A stretch of DNA of 28,088 bases, from IMG/VR virus record IMGVR_UViG_3300037054_000059, positions 1-28,088 of that record, one strand, 5' to 3'. The notes below the pieces were generated by a model. It was given only the letters and a program-made list of their open reading frames with translations. It was not told the DNA's origin and did not search any database. Source of the DNA: a virus. Shown piece after piece: positions 23,152 to 28,088 of this stretch. The position numbers were made by a program, and so were the translations under genes. Position 1 is the stretch's first letter, and the number at the start of each line of letters is the position of its first letter.

Positions 23152-25026
23152 CTAAACTCTCTGCGGGGATTTTCCGAGCCATGATGGACGACGACTGGTT
23201 GAGGGTGATTTGGACACCGGCACCACCAAGTACTGCATCTGGAACATCGCGAACCAGGTGGACATGGTTAGGTCCGTAGTCGAGGATTCCGGGTAGCGAG
23301 TCACTTCATCGACAAGTCGCATAGATATTGCCCTGCCGATTCCTTTACCCGGTAAACGAACCCGTCCGAACTTGAAGTTCGGCGCAATCATCTGGACCCC
23401 ATACTCCTCGTCAGTCTTGTTCCTATGGGTGTCGTGGGGGATAATCATCACACTGTTTTTGCTCTGCCACCTTTGGGTGAAGTCGTAGGCGTAGAGGTAC
23501 TTCTGCGCCCCGTTGCGTTCAATAATCCAGTGGCTTATCGGTATCCCCAAGTCCCGAGAGGTCTGTTGCCACTCATCCATCAAACCTGAGAACGTCCCGT
23601 TGTTCTGGTTCCAATCTAAGAAATCAGGCGCGTCCATGCCCTTTTTTTCGAGGTCGATTAAAAACCATTGGTCCGAAGGTTCGTTATAGAGCCACCAGGT
23701 GATCCCCCAGTACCTACTAGGGCTTGGGTCCACCGAGACGATGGAATAGGACGGACTAGCAAGATTCCGAGGGAACTCCAACCTCCCGCGGTCCTTGTCC
23801 CAACACCCCAAGTAATTGCCGTAGCCGTTAATCCAGGCGGGGTCCACTAAGACTGAGGAAGCCGCCACGTCCTCTTGCTGATAGACCTGCGCGTACTTGT
23901 CGGGGCGGTTCTTCAGCATGGAAGAAATCTCGCGCCAGGCGCACCTTCTTGGGCTTAAGAGGCATCCCTCGGGATAGGGCGGCGTGTTCTGCTTGTGCTT
24001 TCCCTGACACAGTTCCTCGTAGTGGGCTCTGTAGACGATGTGGTGGTACTTCCTCGGCAACCCGTCTTCGCTTACCCGTAACTCAATCTCTTCTTCCTCG
24101 TCGTCATCGTCATCCTGGGTCACTTCCATGTCGAGGCAGTATCTATATAAGTCGTTGGCCCCCATCCGCTGGCCCTGGAGGATGAGTAAACCGCCGGGTT
24201 CCAAACGTCGTTCGGCGTAGGAGTCCCACCAGTCCCGGTCCTTCTCGATCATCTCGATGGTCCGTAATCTGTTAGACGTAACGAGGTCGTCCCAGATGCA
24301 GAAGTCGTACCTTCCCCCAATGAACTCCTGATCCCTACCTACCGCTGTCCACGTTGGTTCCTTCGAGGTAATAGAGGCCCCGTCAAACTGCTGGACGATG
24401 AAGGCGTCCTTGGTCCAGGACTCGTGATCTACCGGTTTGAACCTGCCAAAGTCCTCGGAAAGAGTAGCGACGGCATCCACGGCGACTCCTTTGAGTTTGT
24501 CCTCGTCGTCGGCCAGGATGGGTAGTGTCGCTTCAAGTGCCCTCCTTACAAGTGCTGTGTACTGCCCGGCCAACTTCGCAGTCGCGCTACCTACTAAGCC
24601 TCTAATCGCCCTATCCTTGACAGTCAACCACAGGGGTAGGGCGTAGGTGAAGTGCGAGGACTTCCCAGCCCCCGGAGGGGCATTCACAACCACGTACTCC
24701 TTCTCCTGGGTGACCAGCAGGCTCTCAATCTCGTGAGCCGATTGCTCCTGCCACGGCAGTCCAATCCGTCCTAGATACCGCAACTGGAAGTAGTTGAAGT
24801 CCGTCAACGCCCTTTTGGCCTCCGGGCACAGTTCCCTCGCCCTGATTGGATCAGGCTGGTTTCGAGCCAGCCGGGCGGAAGTCGTATATTGCCCTCTGTC
24901 GGGATGGCGGTTATCGTGATTCTTCGCACTACCTATGGATATCGAGGCAAGCCGGGCGGCCTTGGTCTGGTTTAACCCCTTGGCCCTGGCTTCCTCATAG
25001 ATCGTCCACTGCTGCTGGGAAATCAC
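23152..25026 (-). CDS. terL: Terminase large subunit
   Basis: The 624-residue packaging motor has both expected halves. The ATPase shows Walker A VVVNAPPGAGKSS (112-124), Walker B DFCIWDD (241-247) and a coupling motif LILQGQRMGAND. The RNase H-like nuclease shows SVDPSPS (D433), IIERNGAQ (E503) and TDLTMSTWF (D585). An acidic run (DDDDDEEEEIE, about 305-315) sits between the halves. An N-terminal HTH-like segment (LNQTKAARLASISIGSAKN, 18-36) could do the DNA recognition usually left to the small subunit, which was not found here. The start is GTG with a -10-like TAGTAT six bases upstream and no Shine-Dalgarno, which suggests a leaderless message and makes terL the first gene of the leftward operon. 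Confidence 0.95.
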   Translation of the reverse strand: MISQQQWTIYEEARAKGLNQTKAARLASISIGSAKNHDNRHPDRGQYTTSARLARNQPDPIRARELCPEAKRALTDFNYFQLRYLGRIGLPWQEQSAHEIESLLVTQEKEYVVVNAPPGAGKSSHFTYALPLWLTVKDRAIRGLVGSATAKLAGQYTALVRRALEATLPILADDEDKLKGVAVDAVATLSEDFGRFKPVDHESWTKDAFIVQQFDGASITSKEPTWTAVGRDQEFIGGRYDFCIWDDLVTSNRLRTIEMIEKDRDWWDSYAERRLEPGGLLILQGQRMGANDLYRYCLDMEVTQDDDDDEEEEIELRVSEDGLPRKYHHIVYRAHYEELCQGKHKQNTPPYPEGCLLSPRRCAWREISSMLKNRPDKYAQVYQQEDVAASSVLVDPAWINGYGNYLGCWDKDRGRLEFPRNLASPSYSIVSVDPSPSRYWGITWWLYNEPSDQWFLIDLEKKGMDAPDFLDWNQNNGTFSGLMDEWQQTSRDLGIPISHWIIERNGAQKYLYAYDFTQRWQSKNSVMIIPHDTHRNKTDEEYGVQMIAPNFKFGRVRLPGKGIGRAISMRLVDEVTRYPESSTTDLTMSTWFAMFQMQYLVVPVSKSPSTSRRPSWLGKSPQRV

Positions 25027-25032
25027 AGGTTG

Positions 25033-25038
25033 ATACTA
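25033..25038 (-). promoter_or_regulatory. -10 element TAGTAT for leaderless terL
   Basis: TAGTAT ends six bases before the GTG of terL, so transcription is predicted to start on the start codon. The -35 is weak and the extended TG is shifted one base. Divergent from the HNH promoter; the two -10 elements are 33 bases apart. Confidence 0.45.
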
Positions 25039-25068
25039 CAGCGGTACAGCGTCAGGATTATGAACACG

Positions 25069-25077
25069 TGTTACTAT
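25069..25077 (+). promoter_or_regulatory. Extended -10 promoter of the second HNH gene, leaderless start
   Basis: TGT-TACTAT ends exactly six bases before the ATG chosen for the HNH gene, repeating the arrangement of the HNH gene at 1.66 kb. No Shine-Dalgarno and no good -35 are visible. Confidence 0.55.
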
Positions 25078-25083
25078 GTACAA

Positions 25084-25386
25084 ATGGGCACACGCGAGAT
25101 GATCGTCGATTGGGAACTTAAAAGGATGATGCGCAAGGTCCAAGTCACAGATTCGTGCTGGGTGTGGATGGGAGCAACCAGTCACCACGGGTACGCAATG
25201 ACGACGGTCGCTGGTAAGCAGCGGGTGGCGCACAGAGCCTTCTATGAGTTGATTGTGGGCGAGATACCGGAGGGTCTGGTACTTGACCACCTTTGTCACG
25301 GATGGGACCAGGAATGTCGCAAGGGGAGCCTGTGCCCTCATAGACGATGTGTGAACCCAGATCACCTAGAGCCATTAACCTCATAA
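25084..25386 (+). CDS. HNH endonuclease (compact, HNH_3-like)
   Basis: Start ATG (MGTREMIVDWEL) is chosen because a -10 hexamer lies six bases upstream and the HNH domain begins soon after; in-frame ATGs further upstream add only unsupported sequence. The 100-residue protein reads DSCWVWMGATSHHGYAM (23-39), VAHRAFYELIVGEIPEG (48-64), then the core LDHLC ... CRKGSLCPHRRCVNPDHLE, with D68-H69, N91 and H94 as catalytic residues and C71, C78, C84 and C89 as likely zinc ligands. It resembles the HNH at 1.66 kb but ends right after the core, with no HTH, and has an insertion between the first zinc ligands. It lies divergently beside terL, a common site for phage HNH genes. Confidence 0.88.
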   Translation: MGTREMIVDWELKRMMRKVQVTDSCWVWMGATSHHGYAMTTVAGKQRVAHRAFYELIVGEIPEGLVLDHLCHGWDQECRKGSLCPHRRCVNPDHLEPLTS

Positions 25387-25453
25387 TCAAGGCGTCGTAA
25401 ATAGATAATGCCTGGTCAAAGTCCCTGGTCGGCGCACTATCTGCATGTTAAAA

Positions 25454-25524
25454 TGGTGGAACTAACGGGAATTGAACCCGTCGGAAGCCCGTCCAAATGG
25501 TCCCCCGGCGAACCTGCTAGTCCC
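25454..25524 (-). tRNA. tRNA-like element: canonical T-arm, acceptor and CCA, non-canonical body
   Basis: The 3' part is textbook tRNA: ACGGG-TTCAATT-CCCGT (T-arm), TAGTTCC, A, CCA. GGGACTA upstream pairs with TAGTTCC over 7 bp with one G-U pair. The 36 bases between do not form a normal D-arm and anticodon arm. They give a 5-bp hairpin (GGTTC/GGACC), and then either a weak GGA/TCC hairpin or an alternative 8-bp stem with one mismatch. No 7-base loop with U33 is seen and the element is about 5 bases short. It could be a degenerate phage tRNA, a tRNA mimic, or the tRNA-3'-end part of an attachment site. Confidence 0.45.
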
Positions 25525-25593
25525 GGAAGGGGGAAGTGATCTGACACCCGTACGATGGGCGACCAGATCACTTCCCCTTCCTTCTTTCGGGAC
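25520..25593 (-). ncRNA. Long hairpin directly 5' of the tRNA-like element
   Basis: Arms 25526-25543 and 25564-25580 pair over 17 bp with one bulged G. An outer GTCCCG/CGGGAC adds 6 bp across an A-rich internal loop. The apical part on the minus strand, CGCCC-ATCGTAC-GGGTG, is a 5-bp stem with a 7-base loop shaped like an anticodon arm (T33, CGT). The outer stem shares five bases of the tRNA-like acceptor strand, so the two folds exclude each other there. Confidence 0.55.
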
Positions 25594-25639
25594 CAGGAGA
25601 GAGAACGAAGAATGCGGGTAATTGTACCTGTCTAGAAGC

Positions 25640-25668
25640 AGTACAGTACTACTATTTTCTCTGGTCAA
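25640..25668 (-). promoter_or_regulatory. Promoter TTGACC-N17-TGTACT upstream of the structured RNA
   Basis: TTGACC and TGTACT are spaced 17 bases apart on the minus strand, with a predicted start near 25633. It closely resembles the capsid-module promoter (TTGACT-N17-TGTAAT). Transcription would run into the hairpin and the tRNA-like element within 180 bases. Confidence 0.5.
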
Positions 25669-25713
25669 AGGGCACATACCCGGTTAACGATTATTCACAT
25701 ACAGACGATCTGA

Positions 25714-25796
25714 AACAACTGTACTCATTGACTTATTAATCATTGTTGCATTGAATATGTAGTTGATAACAGTAGTTCAGTTGTTAATAAGCAATG
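25714..25796. repeat. Two interleaved inverted repeats (pseudoknot-like order)
   Basis: AACAACTG (25714-25721) is complementary to CAGTTGTT (25778-25785). CATTGaCTTATTAA (25726-25739) is complementary to TTAATAAGCAATG (25784-25796) with one bulged A. The order A-B-A'-B' is that of an H-type pseudoknot; as DNA they may be protein-binding palindromes. Confidence 0.5.
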
Positions 25797-25818
25797 TCAT
25801 CAGGTGATATGTGTATAT

Positions 25819-25861
25819 AGTAAACGCCGATATCGACCGTTATGTCAACTACAACGTTGTA
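25819..25861 (-). promoter_or_regulatory. Leftward promoter candidate with palindromes in and beside it
   Basis: TTGACA (25843-25848) with TTTACT 18 bases away forms a minus-strand promoter candidate; TACTAT at 20 bases is an alternative -10. The 8-bp palindrome CGATATCG lies inside the spacer and the 12-bp palindrome TACAACGTTGTA (25850-25861) just upstream of the -35. This arrangement fits a regulated promoter. Confidence 0.4.
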
Positions 25862-25900
25862 ACTCGTATTCAGAATGATCCATGAGCTTTCAAGTGGAAT

Positions 25901-25977
25901 TGAGCATTTAATCACTGGAATGCAAGAAATGTATGCTCATCCCTTACCTAAGACATTCATTAGTGATTAATTGCTCA
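25901..25977. repeat. Long imperfect inverted repeat TGAGCAWTTAATCACT
   Basis: TGAGCATTTAATCACT (25901-25916) and its complement at 25962-25977 match at 15 of 16 bases. GAATG/CATTC extends the pairing inward (25918-25922 with 25954-25958). The loop is about 31 bases. It may be an operator pair, a cruciform at an origin, or a terminator for leftward transcripts. Confidence 0.6.
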
Positions 25978-26056
25978 GAAGTGACGTATTAATGCGATCA
26001 CTGAATAATCAGAAGAATTTCGCTCGCTTTTTGGTAGAAGTTCTAGCACAGAATGA

Positions 26057-26476
26057 CTAGGAATGTTCACTCCGTTTACGTTGCTTCGGATTGTTGACAC
26101 CGTTGGATATCAAACAAGTGTCAGTGAGTCGTAAACACTTGCATTCACGACGCTCTTCGAGTGAATCGCTCCAGTGCATAATCCGCCGATCAAGCCCTAC
26201 ACGGTTCAAAGGTGGTTGGCAAAAGAACACCAATCCAGCTTCGCGATTCTTAGCCTCACGCCTGGTGTTAAATGCCTCAAGCGTAAAGAAAGATAATCCC
26301 ATAGAACGCTTAGACCGCCAGTGATCGTTAAGCCGCGAGACAACGTGCTCGGATTGTCCAACGTACATGATTTTGCCATCAGTATCGTAGAGCCGATAGA
26401 CGTAAAAGTGTTCATTATCAACGAAATCTCGTAGTTGGTACATCACGTCAGGGAATTTGCAGATGATTTCTTCCAT
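26057..26476 (-). CDS. GIY-YIG endonuclease
   Basis: The 139-residue protein has the full GIY-YIG nuclease layout: HFYVYRLYD (YVY, 25-27, in the GIY place), KIMYVGQSEHVVSRLNDHW (YVG 38-40; R48 catalytic), a helix with REAKNREAGLVF (E79 as metal-binding Glu) and PPLNRVG (N91). The remaining 45 residues are basic and Cys-containing (RRECKCLRLTDTCLISNGV) and may help DNA binding. It is a free-standing single-domain nuclease without a NUMOD tail, probably a mobile or homing-type enzyme. It is transcribed leftward from the edge of the AT-rich region, with a TAGTGT -10 six bases before the ATG and no properly spaced Shine-Dalgarno. Its base composition is more AT-rich than the virion genes, consistent with separate acquisition. 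Confidence 0.88.
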   Translation of the reverse strand: MEEIICKFPDVMYQLRDFVDNEHFYVYRLYDTDGKIMYVGQSEHVVSRLNDHWRSKRSMGLSFFTLEAFNTRREAKNREAGLVFFCQPPLNRVGLDRRIMHWSDSLEERRECKCLRLTDTCLISNGVNNPKQRKRSEHS

Positions 26477-26482
26477 TCACCA

Positions 26483-26491
26483 ACACTAACA
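26483..26491 (-). promoter_or_regulatory. Extended -10 promoter of the GIY-YIG gene, leaderless start
   Basis: TGT-TAGTGT ends six bases before the ATG, the same spacing as at both HNH genes. A partial -35 (TCAACA) lies 17 bases upstream. TAGTGT fits only the loose TAnnnT actinobacterial form, so the support is moderate. Confidence 0.42.
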
Positions 26492-26538
26492 GTTGGCACA
26501 ATAATTGTTGAGAAATAGTGCATGCTCTTATGTAACTC

Positions 26539-26566
26539 TTAACATTCGTCTGTATCTTGGTTCTAT
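26539..26566 (+). promoter_or_regulatory. Rightward promoter candidate TTAACA-N16-TTCTAT
   Basis: TTAACA (5 of 6 to the -35 consensus), a 16-base spacer and TTCTAT preceded by TGG lie just before the first gene of the rightward operon. The predicted start is near 26573, followed by AAAGGA and the ATG. The -10 itself is poor. Confidence 0.4.
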
Positions 26567-26590
26567 CGCAGTACTAATGAAAGGACTGAA

Positions 26591-26872
26591 ATGGGTAAAT
26601 TCGGAAGTTGTGTGGGGCGCGAGCCTGGTCCAGGCGAATTAAAAGCGCTGGAAATGATGACCAAAGCGCAATCGCGTAACGAAGTCGTTGAATGCGATGA
26701 ATGTGGTTTCAACCAAGGGGTTCGCAGTGAAATAGCTGCTGAGTTTTTGGGGTGGCGCTTCACTGATGAGGGTACGAAGTGCTCAAGGTGCGCTACGACG
26801 CCCAACCGGGCTTGCCGGTCAATTGTGATTGGTCTGCCCAGCAACGATTTTGGGAGTTCGCACACGTTCTAA
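26591..26872 (+). CDS. Small zinc-ribbon protein, function unknown
   Basis: The 93-residue protein carries two CxxC knuckles 25 residues apart: VECDECGF (C35, C38) and TKCSRCAT (C64, C67), with EIAAEFLGWRF between. This is a compact treble-clef or zinc-ribbon arrangement typical of small phage and actinobacterial proteins of unknown role. AAAGGA at five bases fixes the start. It is the first gene of the rightward cluster, behind a promoter candidate, and its stop overlaps the next start (TAATG). Early-gene regulators or host-takeover proteins are often of this type, but no function can be assigned from sequence. Confidence 0.78.
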   Translation: MGKFGSCVGREPGPGELKALEMMTKAQSRNEVVECDECGFNQGVRSEIAAEFLGWRFTDEGTKCSRCATTPNRACRSIVIGLPSNDFGSSHTF

Positions 26873-27249
26873 TGAGAAAAGAAACCGAAGAGGTGATTGC
26901 GGCGATTCTGGAGCGTTATCCGGACGATCCCTACGCTATCCACCTAACCCATGAAATCTGGAAAATGCTTGAAATTCACGAGGGGTACGCCCCTACCGTA
27001 GAAAGCGCCAAAACTCGCGCCGTTAACCACGTATCAATCGACAAGGTGATACTTGAGCACGAGGCAATTATGACGCCCTACGAATTGAAAGTCCAAGCCG
27101 AGATTGAGGAAGCCCGGGCCCAGTATTTTAAAGCGAATCATCCTAACCACGTCCTTGCTCGCGAGGTCTACACAATGGACGATAATGCTCGCTCCTATTA
27201 CGCGGTGATCGTAAACAAGTTTTGCCCGGAATGTGGAGCGAAGCTATGA
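26872..27249 (+). CDS. Small helical protein with C-terminal CPECG motif
   Basis: The start chosen is the ATG overlapping the previous stop; an in-frame ATG 31 codons upstream lies inside the preceding gene. The 125-residue protein is mostly helical and charged (KETEEVIAAILERYPDDPYAIHLTHEIWKMLEIHEGY, then YELKVQAEIEEARAQYFKANHPNHV). It ends NKFCPECGAKL, a half zinc-ribbon (C118, C121) that may pair with a second molecule or with a neighbouring Cys-rich protein. Its end overlaps the next gene by ATGA. The function is unknown. Confidence 0.76.
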   Translation: MRKETEEVIAAILERYPDDPYAIHLTHEIWKMLEIHEGYAPTVESAKTRAVNHVSIDKVILEHEAIMTPYELKVQAEIEEARAQYFKANHPNHVLAREVYTMDDNARSYYAVIVNKFCPECGAKL

Positions 27250-27671
27250 CTGACGCCGAACACTTTACGACCCCTAAAGACATGATTGAGTATTTCGGCC
27301 TTCAGCACCGTTATCCGCTCCTCTACGCCCCGAAAAACAATGGTTGCGACGTTACATGGGTAACTGGCATCCAGAGCCACAACTGCGAATTGCTGAAGGG
27401 TCACAAAGAATTGCATCGTTGCGGAGTGTGCAAAGGGCAGTTTTCAAACAAGCCCGCTGACGGATTTCGTTGGGATATGGCAACATTCGACGAAATGAGC
27501 GACTATTTGAGCGACGAGGAACTGGACGCGCTCTTTGAGAACTGCGACCACCGTTTTAGAATGCCTGGCGTCATGTTTGAGTCTTGCACCAGTTGCGGGG
27601 CTACCTTACGACGTTTGCCTCACATCCCCGAGCCTGAGCAAACAGATCGTGAGCCGGATTCGAAAGAATGA
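27246..27671 (+). CDS. Cys/His-rich zinc-binding protein, function unknown
   Basis: The 141-residue protein (MTDAEHFTTPKDMIEYFGLQ) has candidate ligands C34, C47, H53, H57, C59, C62 (GHKELHRCGVC) and a second group C100, H102, C114, C117 (ENCDHRF, ESCTSCGA), enough for two zinc sites. An acidic helix (FDEMSDYLSDEELDALFENC) separates them and the tail is charged. The start overlaps the preceding stop as ATGA; an upstream in-frame ATG eight codons earlier lies inside that gene. The CTSCGATLRRLP end resembles a small zinc-ribbon. It is the third coupled Cys-rich gene in a row, suggesting a common early-phase role that I cannot name. Confidence 0.76.
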   Translation: MTDAEHFTTPKDMIEYFGLQHRYPLLYAPKNNGCDVTWVTGIQSHNCELLKGHKELHRCGVCKGQFSNKPADGFRWDMATFDEMSDYLSDEELDALFENCDHRFRMPGVMFESCTSCGATLRRLPHIPEPEQTDREPDSKE

Positions 27672-27748
27672 CTGGACAAAATCCACGTTGGGCGAGTTTC
27701 ACAGAAACCAAGGTCTGTGATTCTCAGCCAAATTGGCTGGTGCAGTAA
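27668..27748 (+). CDS. Possible 26-aa peptide gene
   Basis: An ATG overlapping the previous stop as ATGA opens a 26-codon frame (MTGQNPRWASFTETKVC, then DSQPNWLVQ). The overlap is the same coupling seen at the neighbouring junctions, and the frame fills much of the gap before the next gene. It is too short for composition tests and has no domain. It may be only spacer. Confidence 0.35.
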   Translation: MTGQNPRWASFTETKVCDSQPNWLVQ

Positions 27749-27777
27749 AAATGGGAAGGAATTGGAAGGAATGGGAA

Positions 27778-28077
27778 ATGAGTGAAATCGAGATTCTTGA
27801 GGCCGAATGTGACCGCCAGGAAGCGAAATATGCGAAACTCCAGGAGGATTTTCTAACCGCAAGCGAGCGAATTGACACGCTAGAGCGCGATTGTGAGTCG
27901 CTAGACCAGGATAAGCGCGACATTGAGTGTCAGTACAACGACTTAGTTGTGATTTGCGACAAGGTGGACATCCAGCTACGTGATTTGTCGTGGGCCGTCA
28001 ATATCGGCCAGTCCGTCACCGCTCCACAATTAGAGAGCATTTCGCAGGTCTTCACCGGATTGACAGTGTTCGCATGA
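27778..28077 (+). CDS. Small coiled-coil protein
   Basis: The start MSEIEILEAEC is preceded by GGAAGGA at seven bases; an ATG nine codons upstream lacks a ribosome site. Of 99 residues, the first 65 form a strong predicted coiled coil with heptads of Leu/Ile and charged residues (LEAECDRQEAKYAKLQEDFLTASERIDTLERDCESLDQDKRDIE). A short C-terminal region (LSWAVNIGQSVTAPQLESISQVFTGLTVFA) follows. It may oligomerise or bridge partners; spanin-like or replication-accessory roles are possible but unsupported, and no signal sequence or lipobox is present. The stop overlaps a further ATG at the window edge. Confidence 0.75.
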   Translation: MSEIEILEAECDRQEAKYAKLQEDFLTASERIDTLERDCESLDQDKRDIECQYNDLVVICDKVDIQLRDLSWAVNIGQSVTAPQLESISQVFTGLTVFA

Positions 28078-28088
28078 CAGAGAGAGAG
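28074..28088 (+). CDS. Start of a further gene (partial)
   Basis: ATGA overlaps the preceding stop and the frame reads MTERE to the window edge. The overlap type matches the neighbouring junctions; only five codons are visible, so this is a tentative call. Confidence 0.35.

Larger units (their letters stand above)
25681..26056. other. AT-rich non-coding control region with palindromes
   Basis: Together with the RNA elements to its left this is the longest stretch without a protein gene (25387-26056). It is clearly more AT-rich than the flanking genes, has no credible reading frame, and contains several inverted repeats and a promoter candidate listed separately. It lies between the leftward virion operon and the rightward small-gene operon, where phages often keep control regions or replication origins. 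No clear iteron array was found. Confidence 0.5.

Noticed and set aside
25454-25524. Canonical tRNA call (for example Pro with TGG or GGG anticodon)
   Set aside because: No 5-bp stem with a 7-base loop and U33 can be formed around those triplets, the D-arm is shifted and the variable loop is missing.
25462-25677. 71-codon minus-strand frame over the tRNA-like element and hairpin
   Set aside because: It coincides with strong RNA structure and a promoter candidate; the peptide is low quality and has no ribosome site.
25454-25860. tmRNA ending in the CCA element
   Set aside because: No matching 5' acceptor with the conserved tmRNA 5' sequence and no tag-peptide frame ending in Ala-Ala was found 300-420 bases upstream.
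25681-26056. CRISPR-like or iteron array in the AT-rich region
   Set aside because: The repeats are inverted pairs of different sequence, not regularly spaced direct repeats.
26779-26871. Upstream start for the 125-aa rightward protein
   Set aside because: These 31 codons lie inside the preceding zinc-ribbon gene and have no ribosome site; the TAATG overlap at 26872 is preferred.

Overview
The window reads as part of the genome of a tailed double-stranded DNA phage that probably infects an actinobacterium. Terminase, portal and an N4-gp56-type major capsid protein are recognisable. The actinobacterial host is inferred from a lysozyme-like virion domain, several small protein types that recall actinobacteriophages, and apparent leaderless genes with extended -10 promoters. 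No tape measure, tail tube or sheath protein is visible. Four large virion proteins sit between portal and capsid, so a short-tailed (podovirus-like) particle is possible, but tail genes could lie outside the window. No integrase, repressor, holin or DNA polymerase was recognised.

Region 1 (about 25.0 kb leftward to base 1, minus strand) is one long virion operon. In transcription order it holds terL, portal, an endonuclease VII-type HNH gene, a Pro/Gln/Ala-rich protein, a 1496-residue internal virion protein, two further large virion proteins (547 and 559 aa, the second with a lysozyme-like N-terminus) and a 411-aa protein. A new promoter follows, then a scaffold-like protein, the major capsid protein, a run of small proteins, beta-rich fibre or tailspike proteins, two probable glycosyltransferases, and an open frame running off the left edge. 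Most junctions are ATGA, TGATG or TAATG overlaps, implying translational coupling. Two plus-strand HNH genes interrupt or flank this leftward block.

Region 2 (about 25.4-26.05 kb) has no protein gene. It holds a tRNA-like 3' domain with CCA, an 18-bp hairpin directly 5' of it, a promoter candidate for both, and an AT-rich, palindrome-rich stretch that could be a control region or origin. A minus-strand GIY-YIG nuclease gene closes it.

Region 3 (26.6 kb to the right edge, plus strand) is a rightward operon of small proteins of unknown function. Three carry Cys-rich zinc-type motifs and one is a predicted coiled coil; junctions are ATGA or TAATG.

The strongest unusual signals are: (i) three free-standing nuclease genes, and probably terL, with a -10 hexamer exactly six bases before the start codon and no Shine-Dalgarno at normal spacing, suggesting leaderless, self-promoted expression; (ii) the promoter, hairpin and tRNA-like RNA unit at 25.45-25.67 kb; (iii) a possible 36-aa membrane peptide on the plus strand in the only sizeable gap of the terL-to-1496-aa stretch; (iv) a promoter with an inverted repeat at its start site, upstream of the scaffold and capsid genes. 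All function calls come from reading motifs by eye; no database search was run.
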